Assembly: GCF_900009135.1 (NCBI RefSeq)
Contig: NZ_LT797710.1
Span: 646,825 to 710,824, forward strand
Length of the DNA stretch: 64,000 nt
Direction of reading: 5' to 3'
DNA from: Planktothrix sp. PCC 11201
Lineage (GTDB): Bacteria; Cyanobacteriota; Cyanobacteriia; Cyanobacteriales; Microcoleaceae
Shown here piece by piece: positions 1 through 7,926 of this stretch. Every line of letters begins with the position of its first letter. Within the stretch, counting starts at the first letter, position 1. The notes below the pieces were generated by a model that was not told the DNA's origin, did not search any database, and saw only the letters and a list, made by a program, of their open reading frames with translations. Both the position numbers and the translations under genes were made by a program.

Positions 1-1
1 A

Positions 2-136
2 AAAAACTATTTTGGCAATACCAGTTTTGCGGAGGGAATAGAAGAAGTGCTAGAGGATATGGCTGATGATGATCGCGAGCAGTTTGTCAGTTGGTTGCAT
101 CAGTCATCTTTGAGCAAGCAATGGGTCATGAATTAA
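2..136 (+). CDS. C-terminal fragment of an unidentified protein, cut by the window edge
   Basis: An open frame runs from the first bases to a TAA at 134-136 and encodes 44 residues. The tail is acidic and helix-like, with GIEEVLEDMADDD followed by EQFVSWLHQSS and an end at KQWVMN. Its composition looks like real coding sequence. The start and most of the gene lie outside the window, so the family cannot be named. A short gap of about 130 bases with no recognisable signal separates it from the next gene on the same strand. Confidence 0.5.
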   Translation, partial: KNYFGNTSFAEGIEEVLEDMADDDREQFVSWLHQSSLSKQWVMN

Positions 137-270
137 CCCAAATATAGACTAGCTGTTCTGACCTAAATATGGGACGCTAGACTAAAGACAATTGTTTAAA
201 TGCTGAAGTTAACAACGATCAGCCTCTAAACTTGGTCTTGATTCTTTAAATTGCTAGGTATTTTAATCCT

Positions 271-1305
271 ATGGGTAGCACTTCACAAGAAAAGTCCTCT
301 TTATCTGCCACCTTGTTTTCATCACAAGGTATGGTGATTGCCGGGATTGTGTGGGCTGTTCTTGCCTTGTTATTTTTCCTGCTGTTTAGTGTAACGGTAC
401 AAGGAGAGGAGTTACCGTTATGGTACTCCATCGGAACCTATTTTTTTGAATTGGGGGCATTTCTAGCCGCCTCCCTTGTCTGTTATAGAAACTGGCAAAG
501 TCCCCAAATGGTAAGCGGTCGCAATGTTTGGCTCTGTATTGGGTTGGGGGTATTTTTCTACTTTGTCGGGGGTGTCCTGTTTGGGGTGTGGGAACTAGCC
601 TGGAATTTAGATCCGGCGGTTTCCATTGCCGATGGTTTTTACGTTCTCAGCTATCTTTTTCTGGCCACGGGAATGATTCTGGCCGTCGTCTCTAAACGAT
701 TGGATTTAGATATTAGTCAGTGGTTAATATTATTCGGGGTAGCCCTGGTGGGAACCACATTTGGAATGTGGGTTGCCAGCCCTAACTTATTTGGATTACT
801 CGGTGCTCCCGAACCTGTGGCTATTGAACAATCGGTTCCTACGACTGCTGCGACCGCCCCGGGGGTTTCCGCGCCTAAAGTTGAGAAATCTTCAGCCCAA
901 ACTTCCCCCGAAACCGACTCAGAGAAGGAGACTTCTTCTGCCCCCCTCTGGGTAGAGGCAATTGATAGCAAACTTGAACCCCTGGCTTTTGGGTTCAATT
1001 TGTTCTACATCATCGGGGATGTTTTCCTGTTGATTTTAGCAACGGCTTTGATTTTAGCCTTTTGGGGAGGACGGTTTTCCCAGTCCTGGCGGATGATTGC
1101 CTTTGCCATTTTCTCCCTGTACATTGCCGATATGTATTTTAAATGGGCTGACTCCCGAGGGTCAGGAAACTATGAAAGTGGCGGTTTGCTAGAAGTGTTC
1201 TTTGTATTTACGGGGGTTTTATTTGCCGTTGGAGCGATTTTGGAGTATGACATCTCAACCCGTTCCCGTCAAAGCCGACGGAGCCGACGCACCGCTAAAG
1301 GTTAA
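271..1305 (+). CDS. Conserved hypothetical multi-pass membrane protein
   Basis: This 344-aa protein is not one I recognise. Hydrophobic segments lie at about residues 20-42, 53-70, 87-105, 122-143, 150-167, 244-266, 274-290 and 305-325, so roughly seven or eight membrane helices are likely. Between the fifth and sixth helices is a polar, Pro/Ser/Thr/Glu-rich stretch (about 175-225) that looks like a flexible loop. The C-terminus is strongly basic (RSRQSRRSRRTAKG), which would favour a cytoplasmic end. The ATG at 271 is the first in frame. No enzyme motif is visible. It stands alone, with the HTH gene 135 bases downstream on the same strand. Confidence 0.7.
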   Translation: MGSTSQEKSSLSATLFSSQGMVIAGIVWAVLALLFFLLFSVTVQGEELPLWYSIGTYFFELGAFLAASLVCYRNWQSPQMVSGRNVWLCIGLGVFFYFVGGVLFGVWELAWNLDPAVSIADGFYVLSYLFLATGMILAVVSKRLDLDISQWLILFGVALVGTTFGMWVASPNLFGLLGAPEPVAIEQSVPTTAATAPGVSAPKVEKSSAQTSPETDSEKETSSAPLWVEAIDSKLEPLAFGFNLFYIIGDVFLLILATALILAFWGGRFSQSWRMIAFAIFSLYIADMYFKWADSRGSGNYESGGLLEVFFVFTGVLFAVGAILEYDISTRSRQSRRSRRTAKG

Positions 1306-1440
1306 TTGATGGAATGGTTGAGGTTCCGATCTTAACCCATGGATTCATGGAACTCTCGTTCAATCCTTCTCCCCTATCAATCACTGAAGCCAGGCAGGAA
1401 ATCCCTTGGTTTTGTGTGAACCTTAATCCTTCGATATCAA

Positions 1441-2421
1441 GTGACCCCCAACTCAATGACATCCACGAAACTTTCTGAATCGGAAAAACGGGAAATTATT
1501 AGGCTCTATCAAGACGTGCCGGAGGAAACCACTATTACCCTAGCAGAACGCTATGGAGTCAGTAGCTCAACGGTGAGACGAGTCCTGCAAAGTGCTGTTC
1601 CTAAAGATGTCTATGATCTTCTGACGACCCAGAAACAGCGTCTTCATCGTCTGGGGAAACGTTCCTTGGAAGATGTTGTGGATGGGGATGAATCTCAAGG
1701 GGAAGTTCACCAGGAAACACCCGAACCTGTAAACCGGGAATCTGCGCTAATTTTGCCTCGAAAGCGTAAGCGCTCATCTACTTTTGATGGGGAGGTTTTG
1801 AATTCTACTGCTTCTGATTCCCTAGAGCCAGATTCTCTACAAATTTCTCTCTCTAATTATCAGTTGTCAATTCCTGGCTTGGAGGGGCTGTTCTCCCCAA
1901 ATCGGCTGGAAGTCAAGGGTCATGCTTTTGGGGACTATGATGCCGATGAAGATAATGATGAGGATGGAGAAGACTCTAATTCAGATCGGAGGGATGGGGA
2001 AGACGAGGAAGACGAGGAGGACTATGGAGACGAGTTTACCGATGATCAGGATGATGACGATACAGAGCCTCGGGGTCTATTTTCCCATGCTCTGGCCAGC
2101 AGAGGTTCTGTATTAGTCAAAATTCTGCCCTTAACGGAAACTGTGCTCCCGAGAACTTGTTATTTAGTGATTGACCGATTCTCGGAATTGATTGCTAAAC
2201 CCCTGAAAACCTTTAGCGAGTTGGGAACGATTCCAGAAGAAGAAATCCTAGAACAAACCCTTCCTGTTTTTGATAATCACCGGATCGCTAGTCGTTTTTC
2301 TGGACGCAATCAACGGGTATTTAAAGTTCCCGATGGCCGACTCCTGAGAAAAGCGGCTCCCTATTTACAAGCTAAAGGAATTACCCGGCTCTTAATTGAT
2401 GGCCAGGTTTATCGGTTTTAA
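1441..2421 (+). CDS. Helix-turn-helix protein with a very acidic central tract
   Basis: This 326-aa protein starts with a transposase/resolvase-like HTH at about residues 10-55: LSESEKREIIRLYQ, then TLAERYGVSSSTVRRVLQ. Basic residues follow (QRLHRLGKR and PRKRKR at about 100). A long Asp/Glu-rich tract occupies about 165-210. A neutral, conserved-looking C-terminal domain of about 110 residues (LVKILPLTETVLPRTCYLV onward) closes it. The domain order suggests DNA binding joined to an unknown C-terminal domain. It has no DDE catalytic domain and so is not a transposase. The GTG at 1441 was kept as the start; an ATG at 1456 is equally possible because neither has a clear Shine-Dalgarno. The function is unknown, and a regulator is only inferred. 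Confidence 0.7.
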   Translation: MTPNSMTSTKLSESEKREIIRLYQDVPEETTITLAERYGVSSSTVRRVLQSAVPKDVYDLLTTQKQRLHRLGKRSLEDVVDGDESQGEVHQETPEPVNRESALILPRKRKRSSTFDGEVLNSTASDSLEPDSLQISLSNYQLSIPGLEGLFSPNRLEVKGHAFGDYDADEDNDEDGEDSNSDRRDGEDEEDEEDYGDEFTDDQDDDDTEPRGLFSHALASRGSVLVKILPLTETVLPRTCYLVIDRFSELIAKPLKTFSELGTIPEEEILEQTLPVFDNHRIASRFSGRNQRVFKVPDGRLLRKAAPYLQAKGITRLLIDGQVYRF

Positions 2422-2446
2422 TCGGGGTTGATTCACACCGCCATAT

Positions 2447-3313
2447 TTATTTTTTTCCTTGCAATAAACCAAAACGAATCAGTCCCGTGTCATAGCCTCG
2501 ACTCATCAGGGGTAAGGCTAGGGCGGCTTGAATTGTTGTGGGGCCACTCAAGAGCAAACCGACGATGGCATTTAGGTTAAAGGCGGAATCGATCACCGTA
2601 TTCCAAAAGGGGGCTACGGCCTTTGACCAGTCGGCGGTTTGAATATGGTTAAACCCTTGAGCCGTGGCGATCGCTTCATATTCGGGCAAAGCAATCACAT
2701 AGGGTAAAGCATAAACCCGATAAATTTCCGCTAAGTGTCGGCGTTCCTCCTCGGTGAGTTGTCCGGCTTTCCCCCCCAAGGGACGATGACACCAAGTAGC
2801 CATTAATAAGGTGCCGCCGGGTTTCAAGACTCGATAGGCTTCGGTGCAAAACTGAATTTTATTCGGGAAGTGTTCAGCACTTTCTAAAGACCAGACCAAA
2901 TCAAAGCTATTGCTCTCGAACGGCATTTCTAAGGCATCGGCAACCAAAAACCGCGTTTTTTGCTGTAAATGAGCTTCTAGGGCGCGTTCTGTGGCTCTTT
3001 TAGCTTGGACGGAACTCAGGGTAATTCCGGTGACATCCGCTTGAAATTTGTCGGCTAAATATAACGAACTTCCGCCAATTCCACAGCCGACATCAAGCAT
3101 TCGAGACCCTTGTAACTCCTCTTGGTTTGTTGGAGTTAGTCCCCAATTTAGAAATTCTTCAATTAGGTCAATTTGAGCTTGACGGCGTTCTTTTTTCAGG
3201 GTGCCATCAGATCCATAATATCCATGATGCAGATGTTCTCCCCAAATTTTCTCCCACAAACCGGAGGAAGAATCATAGAAGTGCTGAATTTGTTGATAGA
3301 GTGTTGAGTTCAT
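2447..3313 (-). CDS. SAM-dependent methyltransferase, gamma-tocopherol methyltransferase-like
   Basis: This 288-aa class I methyltransferase has motif I MLDVGCGIGGSSLYLA and an acidic motif II region (TGITLSSVQ). A post-I region VADALEMPFESNSFDLVWS follows, then motif III VLKPGGTLLMATWCHR. The N-terminal YDSSSGLWEKIWGEHLHHGY pattern and the C-terminal layout match the gamma-tocopherol/MPBQ methyltransferase group. In cyanobacteria that group methylates gamma-tocopherol to alpha-tocopherol, although the same fold serves other small-molecule methylations. No transit or signal peptide is seen. The ATG at 3313 is preferred over a TTG at 3322. It is divergent from ktrB, with only about 115 bases between the two starts, so they may share a regulatory region. 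The fold is secure; the substrate is inferred. Confidence 0.72.
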   Translation of the reverse strand: MNSTLYQQIQHFYDSSSGLWEKIWGEHLHHGYYGSDGTLKKERRQAQIDLIEEFLNWGLTPTNQEELQGSRMLDVGCGIGGSSLYLADKFQADVTGITLSSVQAKRATERALEAHLQQKTRFLVADALEMPFESNSFDLVWSLESAEHFPNKIQFCTEAYRVLKPGGTLLMATWCHRPLGGKAGQLTEEERRHLAEIYRVYALPYVIALPEYEAIATAQGFNHIQTADWSKAVAPFWNTVIDSAFNLNAIVGLLLSGPTTIQAALALPLMSRGYDTGLIRFGLLQGKK

Positions 3314-3427
3314 CTGAATCAAAAGAAGAATTTTTGAGTCATGCCATTAGGCAAGCCTCTCTACAGTATGATTCTATTTATTCCGAATTGTCTTGTCACT
3401 TAACTTAAAGACTAACCCTAATCTCCC

Positions 3428-4762
3428 ATGACCGTATCTCGAACAATTGGTTTAGGTTTCCTGGCGGTAATTGCCGTTGGGACAATATTGCTGATGCTGC
3501 CCTTCTCCTTGAGTGACGGAACTTGGGGTAATCCTCTAACCGCTTTATTTACCGCCACTTCTGCGGTTTGTGTGACCGGGTTATCCGTGGTGGATGTGGG
3601 CAAATTTTACTCGTTTTGGGGTCAGTTTATTTTAATGGTGCTGGTTCAGGTGGGAGGGTTAGGATATATGACTGTCACCACTTTTTTATTATTGGTATTA
3701 GGTCGAAAGTTTCGGCTCAAGGATAAATTAGCTTTACAACAATCCTTAGATGCTTCGGGAATCGCGGGAGCCGTTCCTTTATTAAAATCTATTGTGGCAA
3801 CCACCGCTATCTTTGAATTAACCGGGTTTTTTCTATTATTATTCGTATTTGTTCCTGATTTGGGATGGAATCAGGGATTATGGTTTGCCCTATTTCATAG
3901 CTTAAATGCCTTTAATAATGCGGGTTTTGGTCTGTTATCTGATAATTTTATGAGCTATGTTCATTCTCCTTTATTAAACTTTGTAATTACGTTTCTGATT
4001 ATTTGGGGAGGGATGGGCTATCAAGTTATTCAAGAACTTTATTTATGGATTCGGAATCGTTTTTCTAGATATCCCCTGCGTCGAGACTTTTCCATTCACT
4101 TCCGAGTTGTGACTTCTACAACAATCTTTCTATTAGTCTTAGGAACGGTTTTATTATTCTTTACTGAACATCGAAATCCAGGAACCTTAGAACCCCTTAA
4201 TTTTCCTGATCAAGTGATGGCGGCTTGGTTTCAATCGGTCACAACTCGAACCGCCGGATTTAATACGATTAATAATGGAGCATTAACCGTTGGCGGGTTA
4301 TTTGTATCGATCATTTTGATGTTTCTGGGTGCGAGTCCAGGGGGAACTGGAGGCGGGATTAAAACCACAACGATTCGGATTTTATTTAATGCTGCCCGGT
4401 CAGCTTTACAAGGACGAGAAGAAGTGATTTGTTATAAACGCCAAATTCCACTGCCTTTAATTTTAAAAGCAATTGGAGTTTTATTGGGTTCATTTATAGT
4501 AATTTGTCTTTCGACAATTCTGATCTCTTTAAGTCAACCGGAAATTGATTTTGATCCCATTTTGTTTGAAGTTATTTCTGCCTTTGCTACGGTGGGGTTA
4601 TCAACGGGAATTACAGCTAGTTTAACCCCCTTGAGTAAACTAATTATTATTACTACAATGTATGTGGGACGGGTTGGGGTACTGTTGTTAATGTCGGCTA
4701 TTTTAGGTGATCCTAAACCCACGTCGATTGACTATCCTGAAGAAAACCTTTTAGTAGGATAA
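3428..4762 (+). CDS. ktrB: KtrB/TrkH-type potassium (Na+-coupled) transporter subunit
   Basis: This 444-aa polytopic membrane protein belongs to the TrkH/KtrB superfamily and is the ion-conducting subunit of a K+ uptake system. The four pore-loop selectivity-filter segments are visible, each with its key glycine: TSAVCVTGLSVVD (about 40-52), NAGFGLLSDN (about 164-173), TRTAGFNTINN (about 273-283) and ATVGLSTGIT (about 388-397). Basic loops such as RNRFSRYPLRRDF lie between helices. Its length is normal for KtrB. ktrA follows after 41 bases on the same strand, as expected for a KtrAB operon that supports osmotic and pH homeostasis. Ion coupling to Na+ is known for cyanobacterial Ktr systems but cannot be read from this sequence. 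Confidence 0.88.
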   Translation: MTVSRTIGLGFLAVIAVGTILLMLPFSLSDGTWGNPLTALFTATSAVCVTGLSVVDVGKFYSFWGQFILMVLVQVGGLGYMTVTTFLLLVLGRKFRLKDKLALQQSLDASGIAGAVPLLKSIVATTAIFELTGFFLLLFVFVPDLGWNQGLWFALFHSLNAFNNAGFGLLSDNFMSYVHSPLLNFVITFLIIWGGMGYQVIQELYLWIRNRFSRYPLRRDFSIHFRVVTSTTIFLLVLGTVLLFFTEHRNPGTLEPLNFPDQVMAAWFQSVTTRTAGFNTINNGALTVGGLFVSIILMFLGASPGGTGGGIKTTTIRILFNAARSALQGREEVICYKRQIPLPLILKAIGVLLGSFIVICLSTILISLSQPEIDFDPILFEVISAFATVGLSTGITASLTPLSKLIIITTMYVGRVGVLLLMSAILGDPKPTSIDYPEENLLVG

Positions 4763-4803
4763 ACCACTCAAATTTTACTCTGCTTGCAACAACCATAGAT
4801 AAT

Positions 4804-5502
4804 ATGAACTTCTCATCTTGGAATTTTTTACGCAATCTCAGAACTGAAAAAAGACAATTTGCTGTGATTGGATTAGGTCGGTTTGGAAGTGCCGTTTGTT
4901 CAACCCTTCATGCTAGTGGTTATGAAGTTCTAGCCGTTGATAAAGAAGAAAAACGCATTACTTCCGCATTAGGTGAGCAAATTGCTTCCCATGCGTTGCT
5001 GTTAGATTCAACGGAAACCTCTGCACTTCGAGAAGCCGGAATTTTAGAATTTGATACGGTAATTGTGGCTGTGGGTAGTTTTTTAGCCGAAAGTATTACC
5101 ACCACTTTAAACTTGAAAGAAGGGGGTGTTCCCAGTGTCATTGCTAAGGCATCTTCGGCAACCCATGCTAAATTATTAAATAAAGTTGGGGCAGATCTAG
5201 TAGTATTTCCAGAACAAGAAATGGGACAACAATTAGCCCGACAATTGACTCGCCCGCGTTTACTGGATCAGTTTGAACTGGATGCGGAACATAGTATTGT
5301 AGAAATGATTGTTCCTGATGAATTTGATAGTAAAACCATTGCTGAATTAGAACTCCGTCGTCGCTATGGATTAAATCTTTTAGCGATTAAAAATGAAGGG
5401 GATAAAATGGAAATTAATCCCCTTTCTAATCGAAAACTCTACAAAGGAACTATGATTGTTGTTGTCGGTTCTAATCAGGATATTAATCGTTTAGCGGGTT
5501 AG
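4804..5502 (+). CDS. ktrA: KtrA/TrkA-type regulatory subunit of potassium uptake
   Basis: This 232-aa cytoplasmic RCK protein has an N-terminal Rossmann fold with FAVIGLGRFGSAVCSTL (about 20-36) and an acidic residue at the end of beta-2 (EVLAVDKEEKR), the nucleotide-binding signature of RCK_N. The C-terminal half (about 150-232), with FDSKTIAELELRRRYGLNLL and a closing MIVVVGSNQDI, fits RCK_C (TrkA_C). Ktr systems need this octameric ring to gate KtrB. It lies directly downstream of ktrB. No membrane segment is seen. Confidence 0.87.
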   Translation: MNFSSWNFLRNLRTEKRQFAVIGLGRFGSAVCSTLHASGYEVLAVDKEEKRITSALGEQIASHALLLDSTETSALREAGILEFDTVIVAVGSFLAESITTTLNLKEGGVPSVIAKASSATHAKLLNKVGADLVVFPEQEMGQQLARQLTRPRLLDQFELDAEHSIVEMIVPDEFDSKTIAELELRRRYGLNLLAIKNEGDKMEINPLSNRKLYKGTMIVVVGSNQDINRLAG

Positions 5503-5515
5503 AATTGATCCTCGA

Positions 5516-5926
5516 TTAATTCTCCGGTGGATTCTGTTGAGGGATGATTTTGCCTAAACTTAAATCGTCTAAATCTATCCCTCTTAAACCTTTTTGTTCT
5601 AGTTGGTTAAATAATCGAGTTAATTGATACCAAACTAATCCGGCCATTAACACCGTTAAGGGAATAGAAAACCCATAGGCGAATGTTTCTGAAAAGGCAA
5701 AAACTTCTAAACAGGAAGCCAGAAAAATACAAATTCCTAACCCAACTCCCAGAAAGGGAAACAGAATAGGAAAGCCCCGCAGGTTAGCGAGATTACGACT
5801 CGAACGATTTTTTGACCATTCTTTTAACAGTTGTTTAAGATTCACAACAAAAGCCGTACAACAGGTTATTCCAATGAATAAACCCCCAAGGAGCAAAACT
5901 AAAGGCGGATTAGCAGAATTAAACAT
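5516..5926 (-). CDS. Hypothetical small membrane protein
   Basis: This 136-aa protein is one I do not recognise. It has an N-terminal hydrophobic segment (about 8-27), a basic loop (KQLLKEWSKNRSSRN) and two further hydrophobic segments (about 52-74 and 80-100), which suggests three membrane helices. A charged cytoplasmic tail follows (FNQLEQKGLRGIDLDDLS). The ATG is at 5926. It is convergent with ktrA, with only 13 bases between the stops, and a repeat-rich spacer follows its start. No functional motif is visible. Confidence 0.6.
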   Translation of the reverse strand: MFNSANPPLVLLLGGLFIGITCCTAFVVNLKQLLKEWSKNRSSRNLANLRGFPILFPFLGVGLGICIFLASCLEVFAFSETFAYGFSIPLTVLMAGLVWYQLTRLFNQLEQKGLRGIDLDDLSLGKIIPQQNPPEN

Positions 5927-5929
5927 AAA

Positions 5930-6165
5930 TCAGTCATCAGTTAACAGTCATCAGTTATCAGTGTAAGAGTCATCGGTAATCAGTTATCAGTGATCAGTCA
6001 TCAGTTAACAGTTAATATTTGTGGGCTAAAAACAGTTAACTGGTACGGGCGGGTTCATCGAGATGCGCGGTGATTAACAAATATCTAAAAGAACCCGCCC
6101 CTACAACTAATAACTGTTAACTAATAACTGATTACTGATAACTGATCACTGATAACTGACTAATC
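5930..6165. repeat. TGATAACTGAT-type short-repeat array enclosing a 62-bp MITE-like unit
   Basis: This spacer is built from near-tandem 7-11 base units of the kind CAGTTATCAG and TGATAACTGAT on both sides of a GC-rich core at 6043-6104. The left half reads mostly as AGTCATCAGTTA repeats. The right half reads as their inverse, so the whole forms a large imperfect inverted repeat. The right end overlaps the 3' end of the neighbouring UbiB-like gene and encodes its last residues. The same array type recurs at about 21628-21790, 54767-54820 and 56214-56281. Confidence 0.8.
6043..6104 (+). mobile_element. 62-bp MITE-like palindromic element, copy 1
   Basis: The unit is bounded by imperfect inverted ends, GTACGGGCGGGTTC at the left and GAACCCGCCCCTAC at the right. 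A second copy of identical length lies at 21706-21767 in the opposite orientation, with only a few mismatches. Both copies sit between TGATAACTGAT-type arrays. There is no coding capacity. Non-autonomous mobility is inferred from the inverted ends and the dispersed copy; a transposase partner is not visible. Confidence 0.65.
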
Positions 6166-7793
6166 GCTCCCCAAGCTGCATCAAATAAACGACTGGGTTT
6201 TAAATCCGGTTGAATTAAAGTCCATAACCGTTGAACTTCTGTGGTATGCAGACGATCATCTTCGGTTAAAGCCGAAATAATTTGACGGCGGAGGAAATCT
6301 CCTTCATCAGACATTAAATATTTTAATCCTAATTGAGCCGTAGGTAACAGATCAAAATTCCGATCTGATCGGGCGATCGCAATCATATTTTCTAATCTTT
6401 GCCATTGTAATTTCCCATCTTTAAATAGGACTTCAATTAAACGACGTCGCAGGGCTGGGGTTTCACCATTTAATAATCGACGGGCGACGTAGGGATAGGC
6501 CACATCCACAATTTTGAAATCGGGATTCAAACTCAAAGCAATGCCTTCTTGAGTCACCAAAGAACGAATAATTAAGGCAAATTGGGCGGGAACTCGGAAA
6601 GGATATTCATACATTAATTCCGAAAAACTATCGGTAATGGTTTTAAAATTAAAGTCCTTAACGCTCGTACCGATGACATCCCCCAATACCATTTCCAAGG
6701 CGGGAATAATCGGTTGAATATTGGTTTCAGGAGACAAAAACCCTAATTTAACGAAATCAAGTGCCAGTTGATCATAGTCCTTATTAATCAAATGCACCAC
6801 GGAATCCACTAAGGTTTCCTTTGTATTCTGTTGCAACTGATCCATCATCCCAAAATCAATAAATGCCATGCGACCATCGGGCAGGACAAATAAATTTCCC
6901 GGGTGCGGATCGGCATGAAAAAAACCAAATTCTAATAATTGTTTTAAACCACTGGTCACGCCAATTTCAATCAAGGTATCCCGATCTAATCCAGCGGCTT
7001 TAATTCGTTCGGTATCGGTTAATTTAAACCCATTAATCCACTCTAAAGTTAAAACACAAGTGGTGGTGTAGCGCCAATAAATCAAGGGGACTTTGACATG
7101 AGGATCATCTGCAAAATAGGTGGCAAACCGTTCCGCATTCCGACCTTCATTAATATAGTCAATTTCCTCGAATAACTTCACCCCAAATTCATCCACAATC
7201 AGGGTTAAATCATGTCCTAAATTCAACGGCAGCCAAGGAGAAAGCCATCCCGCCGCCCAACGCATTAAATATAAATCTAAGGTTAAAACCGGTAATAAAT
7301 TCGGCCGTTGTACCTTGACCGCGACTTCTTCCCCAGTTCTGAGTCGGGCGTGATAAACTTGACCCAAACTAGCAGCGGCTATAGGTTCTGGAGAAATTTC
7401 CCTATAAATACTGTCTAAATCCTGATCTAATTCCGCTTGAATAATTGCCATTGCCTGATCGTGATTAAAGGGTGGCAATTGATCCTGAAGTTTGGTTAAT
7501 TCCTCTAAGAAATCTTTTCTAATTAAATCGGGACGGGTAGAAAGGGCTTGGCCGACTTTAATATAGGTTGGGCCTAAATCCGTGAGAACGTGACGCAGGT
7601 GGGTAGCCCGTTGGGGGGTATGTTCCACGTCCCCATGTTGCCATTTATCCCACAATAACCCCAAAATAAACCCGGTGAAATACCAAATCACCATAATTGT
7701 CCGTCCGATGGCTAACCAGGGGCGACGACGATGGTAGCGGGCAATTTCCTCTGGGTCATAGCGTCGTCTGGATTTGACTTGCTGTGGGTTCAC
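6132..7793 (-). CDS. ABC1/UbiB (AarF) family atypical protein kinase
   Basis: This 553-aa protein carries the hallmarks of the ABC1/UbiB family. It has the KxGQ motif in PTYIKVGQALSTRPD, the alanine-rich nucleotide loop AAASLGQVYHARL, the VAVKVQRP lysine strand, and a catalytic-loop/metal region FHADPHPGNLF followed by FIDFGMMD. Family members act in quinone or prenyl-lipid metabolism in the membrane; which one applies here is not visible. A GTG start at 7793 is chosen because AGGAGGA lies 11 bases upstream; a TTG at 7880 would add 29 residues. The C-terminus ends LSVISYQ and is encoded by the adjacent short-repeat array, so the natural end may have been replaced. A paralogue lies at 11248-12927. 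Confidence 0.85.
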   Translation of the reverse strand: MNPQQVKSRRRYDPEEIARYHRRRPWLAIGRTIMVIWYFTGFILGLLWDKWQHGDVEHTPQRATHLRHVLTDLGPTYIKVGQALSTRPDLIRKDFLEELTKLQDQLPPFNHDQAMAIIQAELDQDLDSIYREISPEPIAAASLGQVYHARLRTGEEVAVKVQRPNLLPVLTLDLYLMRWAAGWLSPWLPLNLGHDLTLIVDEFGVKLFEEIDYINEGRNAERFATYFADDPHVKVPLIYWRYTTTCVLTLEWINGFKLTDTERIKAAGLDRDTLIEIGVTSGLKQLLEFGFFHADPHPGNLFVLPDGRMAFIDFGMMDQLQQNTKETLVDSVVHLINKDYDQLALDFVKLGFLSPETNIQPIIPALEMVLGDVIGTSVKDFNFKTITDSFSELMYEYPFRVPAQFALIIRSLVTQEGIALSLNPDFKIVDVAYPYVARRLLNGETPALRRRLIEVLFKDGKLQWQRLENMIAIARSDRNFDLLPTAQLGLKYLMSDEGDFLRRQIISALTEDDRLHTTEVQRLWTLIQPDLKPSRLFDAAWGAISQLSVISYQ

Positions 7794-7926
7794 GTTTGTT
7801 GTATTCCTCCTAGTGGTCAGATTTTTAGAATTGGGATCGAAAACAGGAATTGTGAATTTTTTTATCGTTTTGTTACTCAATAGTATACAAACAATCGCAC
7901 CACAAAGACGCGACCACCGCAGGTTT

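Noticed and set aside
1441..2421. HTH protein as a transposase
   Set aside because: It has a transposase-like HTH, but no DDE domain, no terminal inverted repeats, and an unrelated C-terminus.
5930..6165. Possible CRISPR or origin iterons in the TGATAACTGAT array
   Set aside because: The units are short, degenerate and dispersed at several loci, with no cas or dnaA genes nearby.
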